Positions 29,659 through 38,357 of a stretch of DNA of 64,000 nt are shown here, in pieces. Source of the stretch: Nitrospinota bacterium (lineage in GTDB: Bacteria; UBA8248); contig JAPYQX010000001.1 of NCBI GenBank assembly GCA_029937135.1, positions 23,445 through 87,444 on the forward strand, given 5' to 3'. Position numbers and translations under genes: made by a program. How positions within the stretch are numbered: position 1 is the first letter of the stretch; each line of letters begins with the position of its first letter. The notes below the pieces were generated by a model that saw only the letters and a program-made list of their open reading frames with translations, had not been told where the DNA came from and did not search any database.

Positions 29659-29988
29659 CCGGATCGCCTCGCGCCGCGTTTTGAGATGGGTCTACGCATG
29701 GTTTCCGACATCCGCATGAACCCTGCCTCCGCCGCCCGGGGCGGAGACGGGGGCTCCGCGCCGGGAAAAAAGAATTTCGAGAAGAGCCGAGCATATCATG
29801 CCCCCCGCCCCGGTTGATGCTTTGAGAAGACATTTTGTTTCAATGGTTTACGATGAAGGGAATGCTGTATATATATTCGGGTCCGCCGGAGGTTCGATTC
29901 GGACCTGCCGGAAGGCCGGGCCGGGCCCGGAGCGAGATCGAATTTTTCGGCCTCCCTGTGGCTTTCTTCATGCCGGGATGATTTACAT
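29659..29988. other. Intergenic region between CoA transferase and LOG genes
   Basis: A 330-bp divergent spacer. It holds an AT-rich tract (tatatatattcg near 29868-29880) that could serve as a promoter element, then an inverted repeat GGTCCG/CGGACC around 29880-29906 enclosing a TTCGATT loop-like string. No convincing gene was seen; a short open frame at 29798-29992 has no family features. Confidence 0.6.
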
Positions 29989-30582
29989 ATGACGGTGAAA
30001 TTAAAAAGGCTTTGCGTGTTTACCGGCTCCCGCGAGGGAAATCGCGCCGTCTACCGGGAGGCGGCCAGGAATCTGGGCGAGACGCTTTCGGCGAGGGGCA
30101 TTGGCCTTGTCTACGGCGGCGGGCATATCGGGTTGATGGGAATCCTCGCCGACGCGGCCCTTGAGGGCGGGGGCGAGGTGATCGGTGTGATTCCGCAGGG
30201 TATCGTCGATCTCGAAGTTGCCCACAAGGGCGTGACCGAGCTTTGCATCGTCGAGACGATGCACGAGCGCAAGGCCCGGATGGCCGACCTCTCGGATGGA
30301 TTCATCGTCCTTCCGGGTGGCCTCGGAACGCTCGAGGAGATGACGGAAATAATCTCCTGGGTCTATCTCCGGTTCATCAGCAAACCAATCGGGCTGTTGA
30401 ATGTGGAGGGCTACTTCGATCCCCTTTTGTCGTTTTTCAGCCACGCGGCCGGGGAGGGGTTCATGCCGGAGAGCTACGAGAAATTATTCACGGTAGGCGA
30501 AAATTCCGATCATCTGATTTCCGGGATGGAGGGCTACTCCCCGCCGGACGAGGTCCTCGTGCGCGGTATTGCGCCCAATTAG
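29989..30582 (+). CDS. LOG family protein (TIGR00730 type, putative cytokinin-riboside monophosphate phosphoribohydrolase)
   Basis: 197 residues. A Rossmann-type fold with GLVYGGGHIGLMGILADAAL near the N-terminus and the catalytic PGGLGTLEEMTEIISW motif at about residues 107-122, including the Arg/Glu positions of the MHERKARM helix. Characterised members cleave the N-glycosidic bond of nucleoside 5'-monophosphates (AMP-like or cytokinin ribotides). Length is usual. Its stop codon lies inside the first of three 31-bp tandem repeats. Confidence 0.92.
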   Translation: MTVKLKRLCVFTGSREGNRAVYREAARNLGETLSARGIGLVYGGGHIGLMGILADAALEGGGEVIGVIPQGIVDLEVAHKGVTELCIVETMHERKARMADLSDGFIVLPGGLGTLEEMTEIISWVYLRFISKPIGLLNVEGYFDPLLSFFSHAAGEGFMPESYEKLFTVGENSDHLISGMEGYSPPDEVLVRGIAPN

Positions 30583-30648
30583 AGATCTGCTGCACGGTAT
30601 TGCCCCCATTCAAGGCCCTGGTGCGTGGAACTACTCCCATTCAAGGAT
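30556..30648. repeat. Three degenerate 31-bp tandem repeats across the end of the LOG gene
   Basis: Units at 30556-30586, 30587-30617 and 30618-30648 share the pattern CT-G/C-GTGC-CGGTATTG-CCCATTCAAGG with several differences. The first contains the LOG stop TAG and the third overlaps the end of the converging DinB-fold gene. Since 31 is not a multiple of three, the duplications change the frame and may have shaped both C-termini. Confidence 0.75.
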
Positions 30649-31303
30649 TTTGAGATACCCCCCCGCCGGGATTTCGGCCAGCGGGGCCGAGCCCCATCGC
30701 TTTTTTATGCGCCTGGATGGTTTTCAGGTGTGCGTAGCACTCCCACAGCGTGTGCCGGAAGACGTATTCCAGGTTGTAGTGAAAAAGGTCCGGGTCGGTT
30801 TCATCCCTCCGATATTCGGTGGGATGCGTCTTCAGGGTCACATTCTCCGTCCACTCCCGGAACCCGTCTCCCGAGGCCCAACGCAGATCCCAGGGGATAC
30901 GGCGCGTGAAGGTTTTCTCCCGCAGGGAGCCCAACGTTTCCCCGTCGAGTATCTCCAGGGCGAGGCCGATGGCGTCCTCAAGCGCGGCCAGCAAATCGGG
31001 CATCTCAAAAAACCGGCCGGCGTCAAGGCACCGGTCGCCTCCCCCGGTGTCGAGAAGCGTTTTCTCGCGCGGAAGATTCTCCCCGAACAGCTTTTCGCCC
31101 ACCCGGCCGATATACCAGCGGTAATGCGCCCAGGCGGTATGGCTGACCTGCTGCCTGATGGACCAGGCCCCCCAGCTTTTTCCGGGTTGCGTCATGTCGA
31201 GTTGTTCTGCGGACAGCTCGCGGACTTCAAGTTCAAACATCGCGTGAATCCGGGGATACTCCGGAAACACCTCCCGCGCCGGCGTCGATAGGTTGTCGTT
31301 CAT
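30641..31303 (-). CDS. DinB-superfamily (metal-binding four-helix) protein
   Basis: About 220 residues from the ATG at 31303, with GGGAG five bases upstream. The DinB/YfiT-type helical bundle is suggested by SAEQLDMTQPGKSWGAWSIRQQVSHTAWAHYRWY (first His of a metal triad) and a late FRHTLWECYAHLKTIQAHKK helix that could supply further His. These enzymes include thiol-dependent transferases; no specific activity can be assigned. It converges on the LOG gene. The C-terminal GPAGRNPGGGVSQNP lies in the repeat region and looks appended. Confidence 0.72.
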   Translation of the reverse strand: MNDNLSTPAREVFPEYPRIHAMFELEVRELSAEQLDMTQPGKSWGAWSIRQQVSHTAWAHYRWYIGRVGEKLFGENLPREKTLLDTGGGDRCLDAGRFFEMPDLLAALEDAIGLALEILDGETLGSLREKTFTRRIPWDLRWASGDGFREWTENVTLKTHPTEYRRDETDPDLFHYNLEYVFRHTLWECYAHLKTIQAHKKAMGLGPAGRNPGGGVSQNP

Positions 31304-31488
31304 GTCGGGCTCCCGTTCATGTCCGGTTCTCAATCATGTCGGGGTTCCTTTCATAACAATCCGCCCCCAGATATTGAGATGCGTAAGCGATTTTTCTCCG
31401 TCATTCTGGCCGGTTTCCCCCCGTCGCGCTATGGCCGCCAGCCCCGGCGTGAGACAATCCACTCTCTTTGCGTCCATCCAACCGAGGC

Positions 31489-32379
31489 GTGCTTGTCTTG
31501 TTTGAGCTCTTTTATGCTATTCCCCCGGAGTACCGCGCCCTTCTGGGGAGCTTTTTCTTCGCCTGCAATCAAATCATCGTCCGCAGGTTAACGGACAGAG
31601 GCTCCCCTCTGACCGTGACGATCATGGTCAATTTCTGGATGTCCGTCACCGCTCTTTTCTTGTTTCCGTTCTCGGACTCGTTCGACGGGAATTTGCTCCG
31701 CGCACTTCCTTTTTTCGTGGGTGTGGGTTTGCTGGGGCAGGCGACAGCCCGGTATCTGGCTTACTCATCGAACAAGATAATCGGCGTGAGCCGGACAAAT
31801 ACCGTTGTCGCAGGTTCTCCCATCGGGGCCTCGCTGATGGGTGTCGTGATTTTGGGCGAGCGGCCCGCGCCCGAGGTGGGGATCGGCATCATCTTGATCG
31901 TCATCGGGCTGATTTTCATGACGAGCGAGCGCGGGGCGGGCAGACTGCCCCTTAAGAGCTACACTTTTGCGTTCGTGGCGATGCTCGCCTTTTCGATAAC
32001 GCCTTATCTCCGAAAGGGAGGGATGGCGGAGCTGAGCGCGCCCGCGTTTGGGGTCGTTTTCTCCACCATTATCGCCAACTCGACCCTGATGGCGACCTCG
32101 AAGGTCATGCCCGGACCCCAGAAATTTCGCTTTGACCGATCACTTTTTCTGGCGAGCATCCCGGCGGGAGTTTTGGGGATGGCCGCGGCATTAAACTTCT
32201 GGACCGCCCTCAGGGATGGCCCTCTTACCGTAATCTCCCCGCTCATCCGGATGACACCGATTTTCATACTCTTGCTATCGGCGGTTCTTCTCAGGGACAA
32301 GGAGACCATTACGAAACGGTTGGTTCTGGCCACCTTGATTGTCGTGGCGGGGGCGGCGCTGATTACGGCGAGTCCGTGA
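31489..32379 (+). CDS. EamA/DMT family transporter
   Basis: About 296 residues; I use the GTG at 31489, while TTG codons at 31468 and 31498 are alternatives and the true start is uncertain. It has two EamA repeats with about ten hydrophobic helices. Repeat ends are seen at MGVVILGERPAPEVGIGIILIVIGL and AVLLRDKETITKRLVLATLIVVAGAAL. It is an inner-membrane permease or exporter of unknown substrate. It lies upstream of the ferredoxin-AOR operon but has a 130-bp gap from it. Confidence 0.85.
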   Translation: MLVLFELFYAIPPEYRALLGSFFFACNQIIVRRLTDRGSPLTVTIMVNFWMSVTALFLFPFSDSFDGNLLRALPFFVGVGLLGQATARYLAYSSNKIIGVSRTNTVVAGSPIGASLMGVVILGERPAPEVGIGIILIVIGLIFMTSERGAGRLPLKSYTFAFVAMLAFSITPYLRKGGMAELSAPAFGVVFSTIIANSTLMATSKVMPGPQKFRFDRSLFLASIPAGVLGMAAALNFWTALRDGPLTVISPLIRMTPIFILLLSAVLLRDKETITKRLVLATLIVVAGAALITASP

Positions 32380-32395
32380 TTTCAAGGCGCGCGGA

Positions 32396-32425
32396 TTGAC
32401 CGCATCCTCCTTTGTTTGCGACAAT
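32396..32425 (+). promoter_or_regulatory. Candidate promoter of the ferredoxin-AOR operon
   Basis: TTGACC at 32396-32401 and GACAAT at 32420-32425 are separated by 18 bases, in the gap before the ferredoxin gene. It is the best sigma-70-like match in this gap, but both hexamers deviate from consensus. Confidence 0.35.
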
Positions 32426-32507
32426 TTCCACATCCGAACCGTTTGATTCAAAGCCGCCGGGGATTTATCGGCCTTCTCCGGCTCATTCCGCATTTCGAGG
32501 AGAGAGG

Positions 32508-32990
32508 ATGAAAGTACTCAAGATCGTTCCCGAGCGGTGTACGGGCTGCATGAGGTGCGAGCTGGCCTGCTCCTATGAGCAAACCGGCGCCTTTCAGCCC
32601 TCCAAATCCGTTATCCGGGTTTCGGCGTTCGAGGGTCATACGAGCTATTCGCCCTACACCTGCCCCCAGTGCGACGAGGGGTGGTGTTTGACGGCCTGTC
32701 CCGTCGAGGCCATTTCGATCAATGCGGCGGGCGCGAAGGATGTCATGGACGAAGCGTGCGTGGGTTGTAAGCTTTGCACCATCGCATGTCCCTACGGGAC
32801 GATTTTCTACGACCCGGCCCGGCACAAGGCGTTCAAGTGCGATCTGTGCGGCGGTGCACCCGCCTGCGTGGATGTGTGCCCGAGGGCTGCCATTTTGTAT
32901 GAGGAAGCCGAAGTGTCGGATTGGGTCGGGCCCTTCGCGGCCGAGCGGACTCACGGCCCCGGCGGGGCGCTCACGGCGGAGGTGAAATAA
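32508..32990 (+). CDS. Polyferredoxin-type 4Fe-4S subunit (16 Cys, four clusters)
   Basis: 160 residues from the ATG at 32508, with a good GAGGAGAGAGG upstream. Four cysteine quartets are visible: CTGCMRCELAC, CPQCDEGWCLTACP, CVGCKLCTIACP and CDLCGGAPACVDVCP. This is the pattern of DmsB/HycB-like electron-transfer subunits with four cubane clusters. The Pro after the last Cys of three quartets is typical. It should pass electrons between the AOR-family enzyme and the FAD/NAD protein encoded next. Its TAA overlaps the ATG of the downstream gene (TAATG), so the two are probably translationally coupled. Confidence 0.92.
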   Translation: MKVLKIVPERCTGCMRCELACSYEQTGAFQPSKSVIRVSAFEGHTSYSPYTCPQCDEGWCLTACPVEAISINAAGAKDVMDEACVGCKLCTIACPYGTIFYDPARHKAFKCDLCGGAPACVDVCPRAAILYEEAEVSDWVGPFAAERTHGPGGALTAEVK

Positions 32991-34318
32991 TGGCCAAACG
33001 TCACGTCATCGTCGGCGGGGGAACCGCCGGCTGGAACGCGATTACCACGATTCGGGAAATTGACGGGGGGGATTCGGAGATTATTCTGGTATCCGCCGAA
33101 AACCCCTATTCGCGGATGGTTCTTCCCTACTACCTCTCGCAGGAAATCGGCGAGGCGCATGTATTCACGGCGAGCGAAACCCGCCTTGGGGCGCTCGGGG
33201 TGGAGACGCGGTTTGGCCGCCGGGCGGTCAGGCTGAACCCCAACGACAACAAGCTCATCCTCGATGACGACGAAGAGTTGGCCTATGACGATCTCCTGAT
33301 CGCTACCGGCTCCTCGGCGGTCCGGGCGCCGGTGCCCGGCGCCGACGGCGCGAATGTTCACAGCTTCTGGACGCTCGATCAGGCGAAGGAGGTGACCGCC
33401 AGTCTCAAACCGGGTGTGCGCGTGGCGATGATCGGTGCGGGTTTCATTTCCTTTACGATTTTGAATGCCCTGATCAAGCGGGGCGCCGATCTCACCGTCA
33501 TCGAGATCGCGCCGAGGATACTTCCCCGGATGGTGGACGACGCCGGGGCCGAAATCGTCCAGGGCTGGCTCGAGGAGCGAGGCGTGAAGATTCTGGCCGG
33601 AGCGGAGATCACTTCCATCGAGGATGCCCCGGGAGGCGGAAAGACTCTCAAGCTCAAGGCCGGCGCGAACATCGAAGCCGATCTCGTGATCATGGCGACG
33701 GGAATCAAAACGAATCTGGAATGGCTCGAAGGCTCGGGTGTTGAGGTGAACAGCGGCGTTGTTGTCAACGATCACCTCCGCTCGAGCGATTCCAATATAT
33801 ATGCCGCGGGCGATGTGGCTGAGGGGCCCGATCTGCTGGGGGACGGAAAAGCGGTCCACGCCATCGAGCCCACCGCCATGCAGCACGGCAGGGTGGCCGG
33901 CGCGAACATGGCTGGCTTGGACACCGCCTACGAGGGCAGCCTCCTGATGAACATCGTCGATGTGCTCGATCTGGAGATTGCCAGCTTCGGCAACTGGAAC
34001 GACGAAGATGCCGAAGTTATCCAGATTGTTAAAAAGGACCGTCCCGCCTACCGTAAACTTCTTTTTAACGGGGGGCGGCTCGTCGGGGCTATTCTCCTCG
34101 GGCGGAGCCGGGACATCTGGATGACGAACGACGTGGGGATGCTCAAGGGACTTGTTCAGAGCGGCTGCGATCTTTCCGAGTGGAAGGAGCACCTGCGCGG
34201 CAATCCATTTGATATCAAACGTGCATATCTCGCCGTGGGCGCCTCCGGGTCTCTGATACCGGAAACGCTGTTGGGCCGGCCCTCGGTCCCCGAGCGGGAT
34301 ATCGCTGTTCAGTCATAG
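32990..34318 (+). CDS. FAD/NAD(P)-dependent pyridine nucleotide-disulfide-type oxidoreductase
   Basis: 442 residues from the ATG at 32990. N-terminal FAD-binding VIVGGGTAGWNAITTI, an ATG motif (LLIATGSSAV), the NAD-binding VAMIGAGFISFTILNALIKRG, a second FAD motif (SNIYAAGDVAEGPD), and a C-terminal interface domain with GGRLVGAILLGRSRDIW. The architecture is that of NADH:rubredoxin/ferredoxin or nitrite-reductase-type FAD proteins; no redox-active Cys pair is seen. It most likely connects the AOR/ferredoxin couple with NAD(P)H. It lies between the ferredoxin and AOR genes. Confidence 0.9.
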   Translation: MAKRHVIVGGGTAGWNAITTIREIDGGDSEIILVSAENPYSRMVLPYYLSQEIGEAHVFTASETRLGALGVETRFGRRAVRLNPNDNKLILDDDEELAYDDLLIATGSSAVRAPVPGADGANVHSFWTLDQAKEVTASLKPGVRVAMIGAGFISFTILNALIKRGADLTVIEIAPRILPRMVDDAGAEIVQGWLEERGVKILAGAEITSIEDAPGGGKTLKLKAGANIEADLVIMATGIKTNLEWLEGSGVEVNSGVVVNDHLRSSDSNIYAAGDVAEGPDLLGDGKAVHAIEPTAMQHGRVAGANMAGLDTAYEGSLLMNIVDVLDLEIASFGNWNDEDAEVIQIVKKDRPAYRKLLFNGGRLVGAILLGRSRDIWMTNDVGMLKGLVQSGCDLSEWKEHLRGNPFDIKRAYLAVGASGSLIPETLLGRPSVPERDIAVQS

Positions 34319-34342
34319 AAATAACATCGGGAGATACAGACA

Positions 34343-36229
34343 TTGAGCGACTCATACGCATATGCGGGACAAATCCTCAGAGTGGATCTTTCGGCCGGTA
34401 AAACATGGGCCGATCCGTTCACACCCGAGGACCAGCGGAAATATATCGGCGGAGCCGGATTGGGCGCGAAAATCCTCTGGGAGGAAGTCCCCCCCGAGGT
34501 GGCATGGGACGATCCCGGCAACCGCCTCATCATGGCGACCGGCCCGCTCGCGGGCCTTCCGATTTGGGGAACGGGCGGGCTAACCGTCGTTACGCGTGGC
34601 GCGTTGACGGGGGGCGCCACAAACACGAACGCCAACGGCTTCTTCGGTGCGAATATCAAGCTCTGCGGTTATGACGCTCTTGTCCTCCAGGGACGCTCGG
34701 AGGGCTGGGTGTACGTTCATATCCAGGACGACCGGGTGGAGCTCAAGGACGCCACGCACCTGCTGGGCAAGGATACCTGGGAAACTCAACAGGCGCTCGA
34801 AAGCGAGTTGGGCCTCAGCGGCCACCAGCTCAGCGTGTATTCGATTGGTCCGGCGGGCGAGAACCTTGTCCGCTTCGCCGCCATCCAGGGCGATTACGGC
34901 CATGTGGCGAGCAAAAACGGATGCGGGGCGGTCATGGGGAGCAAAAGAGTCAAGGCCGTGGTCATCGAGCGAGGTGGCAAGGGCATCTCGGTCGCTCACA
35001 TGAAAGCGCTCTACGCCGCGGCGGACGAGATCGCCCACAATCTCCAGAACGATCCGAGTACAAAGGGCCTTTATCTGTACGGAACGCTGGGCGGGGTCCG
35101 GAATCTGCACGGGATGGGCGCTCTTCCTATCCGCAACTACACGACGAACGTATGGCCTGATGGTTTGGAAACGAAAAAATGGGAGGGGCCCAGCCTCCGA
35201 GAGGGATTCGATCACCGGGGCCATCAGTGCAACGCCTGCGGCATGTACCATTGTCACATGCAGGTGATTTCCTCGGGGCCGCACAAGGGCGCCATCGTCG
35301 ATGAACCCGAGTACGAGGGTTGGTCCGGGGCGGGCTGGGCCACCGGCGCCACCGAGCCCAGCGAGGTCTCCTGGATGAATACCCAGCTCGACCGCGCCTG
35401 CGTGGATGTCAACGAGTGGGGCTGGCTTTGCGGCTGGGTGATGGAGTGCCAGGAGAAGGGGTATATCAGCGAAAGCGACCTCGGCTTCCGGCTCGAATGG
35501 GGGGATATCGAAGGGGCGAACCGGCTGCTTCAGATGATCTCCCGCCGCGAGGGGATGGGCGATCTGCTCGCCGAGGGGGTGAAGCGGGCTTCCGAGAAGG
35601 TCGGGGGCGAGGCGGCGGACTGCGCCATTTATACGATGAAGGGCGATTCGCCGCGCGGACACGACCACCGCGCGCGGTGGGAGGAGATGCTGGACACCTG
35701 CACCGGCGGCGGCGGGACGATGGACACCGCGCCCGCCGTGCAGCCGACCGAGTTTGGTCTTCCGGCCCGGATTGGCGCGCAGGACCCCGATTTGGTTCCC
35801 TTGGCGGTGGGGACGATGCGCGGCCGGCGTCATTTCGAGGATTCGCTGGGGGCGTGCGTGTTCACCACCCGCGTCCGGATGGAGGTGTTGTGCCGTTCGA
35901 TCGAGGCCGCGACGGGCTGGGACATTCGCCGGGAGGAGGCGATGACCGCCGGGCGGCGGACGGCGACGCTTTTCCGCGCTTTCAACCTGCGCTGCGGAAT
36001 CGGCCCCGAGCTTGAGCGGCCCTCGAAGCGCTATGGCTCAACCCCCGTGGACGGTCCGCTCAAGGGGGTCTCGATCATGGACCAATGGGAAAAAATGCTG
36101 GATATTTGGTATGAGACCGTCGGCTATGATCGGGCGACGGGGCGGCCCACCGCCGAGACGCTCGCGGCGCTGGACCTCGAGGAGCTCATCGAGCCTCTCT
36201 GGGGCAAGGAAGCGGCCGCCAGGGTTTAA
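34343..36229 (+). CDS. Aldehyde:ferredoxin oxidoreductase family enzyme (tungsten/molybdopterin)
   Basis: 628 residues starting at TTG 34343 with GGGAG upstream. The N-terminal AOR domain shows GQILRVDLSAGKTW, KYIGGAGLGAKILWEEVPP and ANGFFGANIKLCGYDALVLQGR; the pterin-contact region and cluster ligands follow. The cluster ligands are CNACGMYHC near residues 296-304 plus a late LGACVF Cys near 505. The first three ligands are spaced Cx2Cx4C, one residue longer than the Cx2Cx3C of characterised AORs. Family enzymes oxidise aldehydes to acids or run related low-potential reactions with a bis-pterin W or Mo cofactor. Its neighbours supply electron transfer and a sulfur carrier. Confidence 0.93.
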   Translation: MSDSYAYAGQILRVDLSAGKTWADPFTPEDQRKYIGGAGLGAKILWEEVPPEVAWDDPGNRLIMATGPLAGLPIWGTGGLTVVTRGALTGGATNTNANGFFGANIKLCGYDALVLQGRSEGWVYVHIQDDRVELKDATHLLGKDTWETQQALESELGLSGHQLSVYSIGPAGENLVRFAAIQGDYGHVASKNGCGAVMGSKRVKAVVIERGGKGISVAHMKALYAAADEIAHNLQNDPSTKGLYLYGTLGGVRNLHGMGALPIRNYTTNVWPDGLETKKWEGPSLREGFDHRGHQCNACGMYHCHMQVISSGPHKGAIVDEPEYEGWSGAGWATGATEPSEVSWMNTQLDRACVDVNEWGWLCGWVMECQEKGYISESDLGFRLEWGDIEGANRLLQMISRREGMGDLLAEGVKRASEKVGGEAADCAIYTMKGDSPRGHDHRARWEEMLDTCTGGGGTMDTAPAVQPTEFGLPARIGAQDPDLVPLAVGTMRGRRHFEDSLGACVFTTRVRMEVLCRSIEAATGWDIRREEAMTAGRRTATLFRAFNLRCGIGPELERPSKRYGSTPVDGPLKGVSIMDQWEKMLDIWYETVGYDRATGRPTAETLAALDLEELIEPLWGKEAAARV

Positions 36230-36276
36230 GGGGAACCAGCACTGTCCGGAAGAGCCGCCGTGGGGAGTTGTCATGG

Positions 36277-36603
36277 ATGAGGGCCGTCGTGGCTGAGGAA
36301 AAGCGAACCGTCGTGATTGAACTCCTCGCCTGGGCGACGGTGTTCGTCGGCGGGGACGGCAGCGAGAGCCGGGAGTTTTCCGAGGAAATCCTCCCCGGCG
36401 ATACGATACGGGCCGTGCTCAAGCGCCACAGCCGCCGCCACCGTGATCTGAACCATGCCCTCTGGGATCGTGGCTCGGACGATCTCGGCGAGCACATCGA
36501 AATCGCCGTGAACGACGCAATCCTGGGGATCAACCACACGCTCGAGAGCGAGGTGGTGGACGGGGACCGGATCATTCTCATGGGACAATACATGGGAGGA
36601 TGA
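36277..36603 (+). CDS. MoaD/ThiS-like sulfur-carrier protein ending in Gly-Gly
   Basis: 108 residues from the ATG at 36277 (GGGGAG nine bases upstream). It has a beta-grasp pattern: VVIELLAWATVFVG, DTIRAVLKRHSRR, HIEIAVNDAILGINHTLESEVVDGDRIILM, ending in GQYMGG. The terminal Gly-Gly is the site that is adenylated and thiocarboxylated in MoaD/ThiS proteins. Its position directly after the AOR gene suggests it makes the dithiolene of that enzyme's tungstopterin, as reported for MoaD-like genes beside other AORs. At about 108 residues it is longer than E. coli MoaD (81). Confidence 0.85.
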   Translation: MRAVVAEEKRTVVIELLAWATVFVGGDGSESREFSEEILPGDTIRAVLKRHSRRHRDLNHALWDRGSDDLGEHIEIAVNDAILGINHTLESEVVDGDRIILMGQYMGG

Positions 36604-36988
36604 GGTTTCCGGCGGTCGTGTGCGCGGGAATCAACCGGGTGGACATCCATCGAATGGCAATCAGGTGCGCGTCCTATCCGGGGCGCGCGCTTTTTTTCCT
36701 GAGCGGCTCAATCCTGAAAGGCCGCCGGGGGGTCCGGCGTTCAACCGGTTGAAAAAACACTCTCAACCAAGCTTCCGTTCTGACATGATCGAAAGACCCA
36801 GCCAAGGGAGCGGTTTTGACGGGGAGCGGCCTTGAAACAGCCTCACCCGCTTGGCGCGGTCCGGCGCCCCTGGAGAGAATTGACGCCGGATGGGCACTTT
36901 GTTAGCGTCCGCCTTTCCAGGGGAAGTTCTCCCCGTCAATGTTTTAGCGTCCCGAATTGTCGCCTAAAGAAATCCGGAGGTTTTTTTC
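36604..36988. other. Intergenic region between the AOR operon and glyA
   Basis: 385 bp without a convincing gene. It holds the terminator at 36665-36697. Further on, TTGACG at 36880-36885 has no good -10 at the right spacing. A 9-base direct repeat TTAGCGTCC (36902-36910 and 36944-36952) flanks a small GGGGA/TCCCC hairpin ahead of glyA. The last could be an operator, but no known glyA control element (such as a glycine riboswitch) is recognised. Confidence 0.55.
36665..36697 (+). terminator. Rho-independent terminator of the AOR operon
   Basis: A 10-bp stem (36665-36674 with 36681-36690, GTGCGCGTCC against GGGCGCGCGC with two G-T wobbles) and a 6-base loop are followed by seven T (36691-36697). 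It lies 62 bp after the sulfur-carrier stop. Confidence 0.75.
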
Positions 36989-38245
36989 ATGGTTTCTGCT
37001 CTCGAAATGATGGACCCCGAAATTTTCGACGCGATGGAAAAAGAAACCACCCGGCAGGGGGACGAACTCGAGCTCATCGCTTCCGAGAATTACGTTAGCG
37101 CCGCGGTCATGGAAGCGGCCGGCGGCGTCATGACGAACAAGTACGCCGAGGGCCTGCCCGGAAAGCGCTACTACGGCGGTTGTGAATTCGTGGACATCGC
37201 CGAGACCCTGGCCATCGAACGCGCCAAGGCCCTTTTCGGCATGCCGCACGCCTCGGTTCAGCCCCACAGCGGAGCGCAGGCCAACGCCGCTGTCTTTTTT
37301 GGTCTCCTCGAGCCCGGAGACACTATTCTGGGAATGAACCTCTCCCATGGCGGCCATCTGACCCACGGCCACCCGGTCACGTTTTCGGGGAGATGGTTCA
37401 ATGTTGTTGCCTATGGCGTCGATCCCGAGAACCACATCATCGACTTCGAGGAAGTCGAGAAACAGGCCAGGGAACACAGGCCGAAGGTGATTATCGTGGG
37501 CGCGAGCGCCTACCCGCGAACCATCGACTATCAAAGGTTTCGCCAGATCGCCGATGAGGTGGGCGCGGTGGTCATGGCCGATATCGCCCATATCGCCGGG
37601 CTTATCGTCGCGGACGAGCACCCCTCGCCCGCCGGACACGCCCACATTGTCACCACCACGACCCACAAAACGCTTCGCGGCCCGCGCGGGGGCATCATTT
37701 TCGCCGACGAGGAACACGCCGCTGCCATGAGCAAGGCGGTTTTCCCGGGAATGCAGGGCGGGCCGCTGATGCACATCATCGCGGCCAAGGCGGTGGCGCT
37801 CAAGGAAGCCGCGTCCTCCGAATTTCGCGGCTACGCCGCCCAGATTGTCAGAAACGCCAAGGCGCTGGCGGAGTCTTTCAAGGGAAGGGGCGTTCAAATG
37901 GTATCGGGCGGAACGGACAATCACCTGCTCCTGCTCGATTTGCGCGAGGCCGGATTCAGCGGACGAAAAGCCGAGGGCGCTCTCAGCCGCGCCGGGATTA
38001 CGGTCAATAAAAACGCGATTCCGTTCGATACCCGAAAGCCGACGCTCACCAGTGGAATCCGGATAGGAACCCCCGCCCTGACCTCGCGGAAGATGAAGGA
38101 GCCTGAGATGCAGGTGGTTGGCGGCTGGATCGCCGATGTTTTGAACAATATCGAAGACGAAGACCTCATCGCTTCGATCCGCAAGGATGTCCGGGAGCTT
38201 TGCGTGAAATTCCCGATGGGCCCTGGCGGCGCCCGCCCGCAGTAG
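36989..38245 (+). CDS. glyA: Serine hydroxymethyltransferase
   Basis: 418 residues, the standard length, with CCGGAGG upstream of the ATG. PLP enzyme interconverting serine plus tetrahydrofolate and glycine plus 5,10-methylene-tetrahydrofolate. Signature segments: [76 protein letters not shown], and the PLP lysine in [13 protein letters not shown] (about residue 226). It is flanked by a terminator upstream and a convergent amidase downstream, so it is a single-gene unit. Confidence 0.98.
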   Translation: MVSALEMMDPEIFDAMEKETTRQGDELELIASENYVSAAVMEAAGGVMTNKYAEGLPGKRYYGGCEFVDIAETLAIERAKALFGMPHASVQPHSGAQANAAVFFGLLEPGDTILGMNLSHGGHLTHGHPVTFSGRWFNVVAYGVDPENHIIDFEEVEKQAREHRPKVIIVGASAYPRTIDYQRFRQIADEVGAVVMADIAHIAGLIVADEHPSPAGHAHIVTTTTHKTLRGPRGGIIFADEEHAAAMSKAVFPGMQGGPLMHIIAAKAVALKEAASSEFRGYAAQIVRNAKALAESFKGRGVQMVSGGTDNHLLLLDLREAGFSGRKAEGALSRAGITVNKNAIPFDTRKPTLTSGIRIGTPALTSRKMKEPEMQVVGGWIADVLNNIEDEDLIASIRKDVRELCVKFPMGPGGARPQ

Positions 38246-38357
38246 TCCTGGGCGGTTCCGGGTGCGTTATTCCGGGATTAATCCGCATAACCCGGAGCCG
38301 TTCCGGGTTCCGGCGCCTGTGATACCTCATGTTCCTTCTGTCTTTCCGTGTGCCCTT

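Noticed and set aside
29880..29906. tRNA-like GGTTCGATT string
   Set aside because: The flanking bases cannot form a T-arm stem or a cloverleaf; it is only a 6-bp inverted repeat.
32496..32520. Riboswitch or attenuator ahead of the ferredoxin-AOR operon
   Set aside because: No conserved aptamer-like pairing was visible; only a possible promoter upstream.
32951..34192. 413-residue minus-strand ORF
   Set aside because: It mirrors the FAD/NAD oxidoreductase gene in a GC-rich frame, has no domain features and no ribosome site.
34580..35833. 417-residue minus-strand ORF
   Set aside because: Shadow of the AOR gene; composition (His/Arg/Leu-rich) and lack of motifs are typical of antisense frames.
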